64,000 nucleotides of DNA, taken from contig RCTD01000007.1 of assembly GCA_014898415.1 (NCBI GenBank), forward strand, positions 744,001 to 808,000. Direction: 5' to 3'. Source of the DNA: Stromatinia cepivora (Eukaryota; Ascomycota; Leotiomycetes; Helotiales; Sclerotiniaceae). Of this stretch, positions 59,856-64,000 are shown one piece after another. Numbering within the stretch: the first letter of the stretch is position 1; the number at the start of each line of letters is the position of its first letter. The notes under the pieces were generated by a model. The model was not told where the DNA came from. It worked only from the letters and a program-made list of their open reading frames with translations, and searched no databases. A program made the position numbers and the translations under genes.

Positions 59856-61008
59856 GGTCCACCACCATCAGCCAAAGCATTCGAAGAAGAATTCGGCGGG
59901 ATACTTCCTCCAGGAAAAGATATCCAGTCATCTAGGGGAATAATACATTATTATGATTTATCCTGAAGCCTCACCAAGTGCAAAAAGAGTCCTCTTGATT
60001 CATGGTATTGGAACATGCGCTATTGGTATGGCACCACTCGCTCATTGCCTCACGATATCTGGATCTCATGTCGTTATCTATGATCTCTGGGGACATGGTA
60101 ATTCTTCTGCTCCGCTGGAAACACATACCGTATAAACTCACCAGATACAATTCACACTTTACCCTTTTTAGAATAAGGTTTTGCCGATCAATAAATGGGT
60201 TAGGGTTCGGAATTTTCAAATTCCGACATAATTGATGAATAATCTGTGATTCCAAGTATTTCATAGGTCGTCAGATATCGGAATTTCAGATAATCCGAAC
60301 CCTAACCCATTAATTGATCGATAAAACCTTATTCTAAAAAGGGTAAAGTGTGAATTGTGTCTGGTGAGTTTATACGGTACTGCGGCATTGATGCATGAGC
60401 AAATCTTTGAGCTTCTCTCACATCTAAGATGGAGCACGGCGCATGTTATAGGGTTTAACTTGGGACGAAGCATTCTTGCCACGTTCACGGCGCTATATCC
60501 GCATATTGCGGAGAGTGCAACAATTATAGCTGGAGCAGGGCTTTGGAGGAAAAATGGAAGTGGTTGGTGGAATAACTTGCGGAGCGATGGAGAATGGATA
60601 TTAGATGAGTCTAGTGAAAATACTATAATTGATGAGCTCGAAGGCAATGATCCATCCAGGGTAGGTTGGAAAGAGCGATTAAGAAGCGCAGAGGTAGAAT
60701 CCGAACCAATAGAAAGATGGGAGAGAGAAAACCATGCTGGACATAAAGCGAGTGTGGTTAGTATTTTCAGATATGGGAATGTTTTCGATCAACATGAATC
60801 TTATCGAAAGTTGGTGAATAGCAATCTTAAGATTCTAGTGATGGTAGGAGAAAACGATAGTTCTTTTCCGCCGGGATTTGTGAAGAGGGAGTTGCGTGCT
60901 CTGGGTTGGAAGAAAGATGTTAAGCAGGTTGATGGTGCGGGACATAGTATTGTTAGATCGCATCCGCAGGAAGTAGCGGGTTTTATTGAGGAGTTTTGGG
61001 AGGAGTGA
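59856..61008 (+). pseudogene. Alpha/beta hydrolase pseudogene interrupted by a MITE
   Basis: A serine-hydrolase-fold gene, now dead. Readable order: FEEEFGGILPPGKDIQSSRG and HYYDLS (59856-59957); a frameshift (-2 or +1) near 59960; RVLLIHGIGTCAIGMAPLAH with the oxyanion-type HG motif and IYDLWGHGNSSAP; a 250-bp TA-flanked element at 60128-60377; then LMHEQIFELLSHL, the nucleophile elbow, the acid region VMVGENDSSFPPG and the histidine in VDGAGHSIVRSHPQE, ending EEFWEE at 61008. The two halves are in the same frame across the empty TA site. The nucleophile elbow reads GFNLGR rather than GxSxG, so the catalytic Ser is Asn (AAC; AGC-to-AAC is a G-to-A change). No start codon in a good frame is seen upstream of 59856. 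Substrate unknown. Confidence 0.88.
60128..60377. mobile_element. 250-bp hairpin MITE (TA target site)
   Basis: A near-perfect long inverted repeat. The first 86 bp, starting CCGTATAAACTCACCAGA, match the reverse complement of the last 86 bp with about four differences, all but one transitions. TA lies directly outside each end (60126-60127, 60378-60379). Each arm carries a telomere-like GGGTTAGGG (left) or CCCTAACCC (right). The loop is about 78 bp. There is no coding capacity, so it is a non-autonomous Tc1/mariner-type element mobilised in trans. Confidence 0.93.
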
Positions 61009-61985
61009 GGAGTTATAAAATTTGAGGAGATTAAATGAGCCTTGTCAGAAAGATGGATGCCAAACATATGAACGTTGCATTCAAGCAAAACCTAAGATGA
61101 AGTATTCGAGTCATGCATTTACCACCTTCGCCACACAATTCACGGAAGACCCCTTGAAAAGAAATGCAACTGTAGGGTTTTCAGGGTAGTTCACGCTATT
61201 CAAGCCCCTGTGAGTTTTGTATTTGTGCCAAATTCAGTCTAAACAGTCTATAGTGGTTACTATATATTGAATTTAACTGAGTTATTCTCAAATTGGATAA
61301 ATTACTGGCATTCAATACCTCTTCAAATACTTATCCATAGGGCTTTTTCTGGATTACGAGTATGAATGCGTACTGTAATTATCCGTAAAGAAATACACAT
61401 CAGAGCACGCACCCAAATTTCACGGGCAAATCACAATGTTCCTTTGACCGAGTTAGAATTTCAAAATCTTTATTCACAAAAGGAACTTGGACAATTATCT
61501 CTACGTTATACCTTTATATGGATAAGATAAGGCAACGAGAATAGTTCCCCCTTGCGCCCAAAGTTAATTTTTGGCATTTACTGATACTTTTACCTGAAGA
61601 CATTTTGATCCGTTCAAGAATCAGAGGGACATGAAGTCAGGGGTCAAAATGCTTAACGAGGGCAGACCAGAACAAATGAAATGATGATGATTTTCCTAGC
61701 AGTTCTTTATCTTTTTGTTTCATTGTTCATTTAATTCAATACTATCTTAGTCTCGTTGTACCTTTACATCCTTTATGGTTCCCACGCTGAAACGCCTTGC
61801 TGCAAATAGTGTGACAAAAGAAATAAACTACAAAAGAAATAAACCTCCTATGTTCAACTGAACTTGGTGGCCACCGTGCATATTGAATTGGTGGTGAAAA
61901 TCATCCTCCAATATCTCTCGAACCCCAGCCCAAGAATATCCTACTAAGCCTTTTTTTCTTTCCTCTCTCCCTTTCTACCTCCAAC
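61009..61985. other. Spacer between hydrolase relic and RTA1-like gene
   Basis: The two flanking genes converge here. No open frame with features, repeat or RNA gene was recognised. Confidence 0.5.
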
Positions 61986-62957
61986 CTAAACATCTTCTCG
62001 AGCATATTGATGATTGTGATGCTTGCTTGCGAAAGGAGTTCTATCCTCCATAGCGTAACCATCTCTGCTTCCAGTGGAAACTGCTGCATGATATTGCTGA
62101 CCCTTTCCTTGAATGATAGCACTTGGATGACGAACATTAAAGATAACCATGACGATGAACATGAGGGTAGCATCAAAGATATAGCTGTATGTCTCCTTCG
62201 ACAAAAGATATCCATCATTTCCCTGAACATACTCAACGATACGAAACAATGATCGAATCATGATGAAAGTACTAGCGAGATAAAGAATCATCAAGTACTG
62301 TTGCCAAGGGACCGTAGAAGCCGCTGATCCACCATTTTCTCTCATAATTCGAAAATGGAAAAGACCAGCTGTGACTATAAAGAAGGCAAAGAAGAGAACT
62401 TGGACAACGAGACCAACAGTGATGATATGTTCGCCCGTCTGAACACCAGAAGCTGACGTGGTACTAGCAAGCAATCCACCACCAGCTGATTGCATAAGGA
62501 AAGAAAGGACATCTCCGGTGACGAATATTTTGGTTAACCATTTAGCTCGAATAACGGAATATTGCTCGCCATCTGTGAGGACAATGATGCGACCGAGTAC
62601 CATGTAGATGGATGCGGCGAAGAAGGCGGGTGCAAGAAGGATGAGAAGTGATTGCATAATATATGGTCCGAGAGTCCATTTACCATAGGCTTGCCGAGAA
62701 GACAGAAAACGGCCTATGTAGCCTATCAATTCAACTGTTGGAATTAGATTAATATGCGAAGATGAAGATCTGGGGAATGGAAACTTACATAAACCTCCGA
62801 TGATGAATGGGACGAAATACCATGTTCGCTTGGTGATTAATTGATAAATGTGGACGAGAGCGGTGATACCAAATAAGACTACGAAAATGATGGCTGCGGC
62901 TGTTGAAGGACTGTAGTGGTAGAGTAGATATACAAATGTTCCGTCGCTGCTTGACAT
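61986..62957 (-). CDS. RTA1-like seven-transmembrane protein
   Basis: A fungal membrane protein of the RTA1/RTM1/lipid-translocating exporter-like family, whose yeast members are linked to lipid movement across membranes and to resistance to amphiphilic toxicants. Two exons on the minus strand, 62789-62957 and 61986-62734, with a 54-bp GT-AG intron. Splicing joins GG and LFELIGYIGRFLS, a family hallmark, giving about 305 aa. Seven hydrophobic segments are visible, beginning at AAAIIFVVLFGITALVHIYQ, and the motif IYMVLGRIIVL is conserved, as are GDVLSFLMQSAGGGLLA and MIRSLFRIVEYVQGNDGYLL. The C-terminal tail (residues ~270-305) is polar and cytosolic by analogy. The substrate is not predictable. 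Confidence 0.93.
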   Translation of the reverse strand: MSSSDGTFVYLLYHYSPSTAAAIIFVVLFGITALVHIYQLITKRTWYFVPFIIGGLCKFPFPRSSSSHINLIPTVELIGYIGRFLSSRQAYGKWTLGPYIMQSLLILLAPAFFAASIYMVLGRIIVLTDGEQYSVIRAKWLTKIFVTGDVLSFLMQSAGGGLLASTTSASGVQTGEHIITVGLVVQVLFFAFFIVTAGLFHFRIMRENGGSAASTVPWQQYLMILYLASTFIMIRSLFRIVEYVQGNDGYLLSKETYSYIFDATLMFIVMVIFNVRHPSAIIQGKGQQYHAAVSTGSRDGYAMEDRTPFASKHHNHQYAREDV

Positions 62958-64000
62958 GATGATTGATGTAATGAGCGTATTGCGTTTGTGAGGTGGTGGG
63001 GTATGAATTCGAAGTTCAGGTGACTAAAAAAGGGATATCGAAATTAAAACACTTTAAGTCGCTTGCGCTTTTTAAGGGAAAATGAAGAGAATTTGTAGAA
63101 GAGAATTTGTAGAAGAGAATTTGTAGAAGAGAATGTAATGAAGTAGAGGAATCCATTTTGTACAAAAGGAAATGAGCTATAATATATATGTTGTTCTTGG
63201 AAAATCTAGAGTCTCGTATTCCGTTGCTCTTGATTGGAGTCGCATTTGCGCATTCGTATATTTGCTCGCTTTCTCGTTCTCGGAAATTCGGATATCAAGC
63301 GAAGAAGGCTGAGCTTTGAAGAGTGGGTACATAACTCCTTGGCAGACAGACCGACCCTTCATTCTCCGCCTAATATGGATTCTGATGAATATCTCAAGAT
63401 TGGAAATGCGTTATGAGATGGAAATCCTTTTTGAAGGTACTTTGAGGTGTATTTGCTTGCGAAATGCATTCTCTGATATTTCATGAATTATCGATTTATG
63501 GTACAATATTGTAGACCTGATATGAATTTTCTGGTCCACCTAGTACTTAGTCTAGAATGAATAATTCAAGCGCGGCTGGGTCACTGGGTGGAGTATAGAA
63601 GGTTTGTCTAATTGGCTCGTTTAATTGACCCTTTGCTAGTTTCAACAATGTCACATAAATCTCGCATTCTCGTATAACTTCGCTTTCAGCAATTTCAGCA
63701 ACTTCATTCCATCAAACCACAGCCCAGCAACACGTAGACTCATTTCCCGCCCAGCTAATAAGTTACATGTCGATTCCCTTCCAATCAATTAATTACCGAC
63801 AATCTTGACATTACAGCCCGAGCCTCCTTATTGTAAAGCAAATAATCGACAGCTAACAGAAAACCACATAAGGCTCCGCGTTCTCGGACCTCATACCGCT
63901 GCCTGCCTTGCTGCCTTTTCTTCATTATTCTCGTACGCGGGCTCCAAAGCAATACACGATAAGATAAGATAAGATCAATCTTTTAGATTTTCTATCATGC
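62958..64000. other. Spacer to the window end
   Basis: The RTA1-like gene promoter lies near 62958-63200. A 14-bp unit, GAAGAGAATTTGTA, repeats about 3.5 times at 63084-63134. The rest holds no supported gene. Confidence 0.5.
63084..63134. repeat. 14-bp tandem repeat in the RTA1-like promoter
   Basis: GAAGAGAATTTGTA in about 3.5 head-to-tail copies, about 130-180 bp upstream of the start codon of the RTA1-like gene (which is on the minus strand). Probably slippage-derived. Confidence 0.85.

Noticed and set aside
59953..60135. Small 60-codon gene
   Set aside because: It is the N-terminal part of the alpha/beta hydrolase, cut off by the MITE, and its ATG is created by the local frameshift.
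1..64000. CRISPR array, bacterial operon or prophage
   Set aside because: No regularly spaced identical repeats with unique spacers and no bacterial gene organisation; the window is eukaryotic with spliced genes.

Overview
The window is nuclear DNA of a filamentous ascomycete (Pezizomycotina). Evidence: AT-leaning sequence, genes with short GT-AG introns (mostly 48-65 bp), fungal versions of uL14, Rpd3, Rpn11, Cactin, RTA1 and LaeA-like proteins, and repeats decayed by C-to-T/G-to-A changes typical of repeat-induced point mutation (RIP). A secreted GH28 exopolygalacturonase, a tannase relic and the style of the predicted proteins suggest a plant-associated Leotiomycete such as the Sclerotiniaceae; that placement is inference.

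Layout. 1-14.9 kb: methionine sulfoxide reductase (msrA), Cactin splicing factor, a forkhead regulator and exopolygalacturonase, separated by long gene-poor spacers. 15-20.2 kb is a repeat island: a 234-bp TA-flanked MITE, a ~625-bp element with purine/pyrimidine inverted ends, a tannase-family pseudogene with nonsense codons mostly at expected Trp or Gln sites plus frameshifts, and a 427-bp AT-rich inverted-repeat element. 21-32 kb: LaeA-like methyltransferase, secreted lysozyme-like protein, an unrecognised 486-aa protein and a ZIP metal transporter. 32-38 kb is the housekeeping core: uL14 (RPL23), RPD3 and RPN11, the last two divergent over 672 bp. 40-48 kb: an F-box-like protein and a DUF2985-type membrane protein.

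48.8-61 kb is a second decayed compartment: a tRNA-Val(AAC) with an aberrant T-loop, a dead protein kinase, unclassified ORFs, a complete but RIP-destroyed Ty3/Gypsy LTR retrotransposon (52872-59686, 5-bp target duplication CCATG, coding on the minus strand), and an alpha/beta hydrolase pseudogene split by a 250-bp TA-flanked MITE. An intact RTA1-like membrane protein follows, then the window ends in a gene-free spacer.

The intact genes are mostly unrelated functions: protein repair, splicing, transcription and chromatin, translation, proteasome, metal transport, secreted hydrolases. No biosynthetic cluster, CRISPR array or operon is seen. The most notable content is the layered record of transposition, RIP and gene death in the two repeat islands. 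Intron boundaries were placed by reading splice sites against conserved protein families and have not been checked with transcripts.
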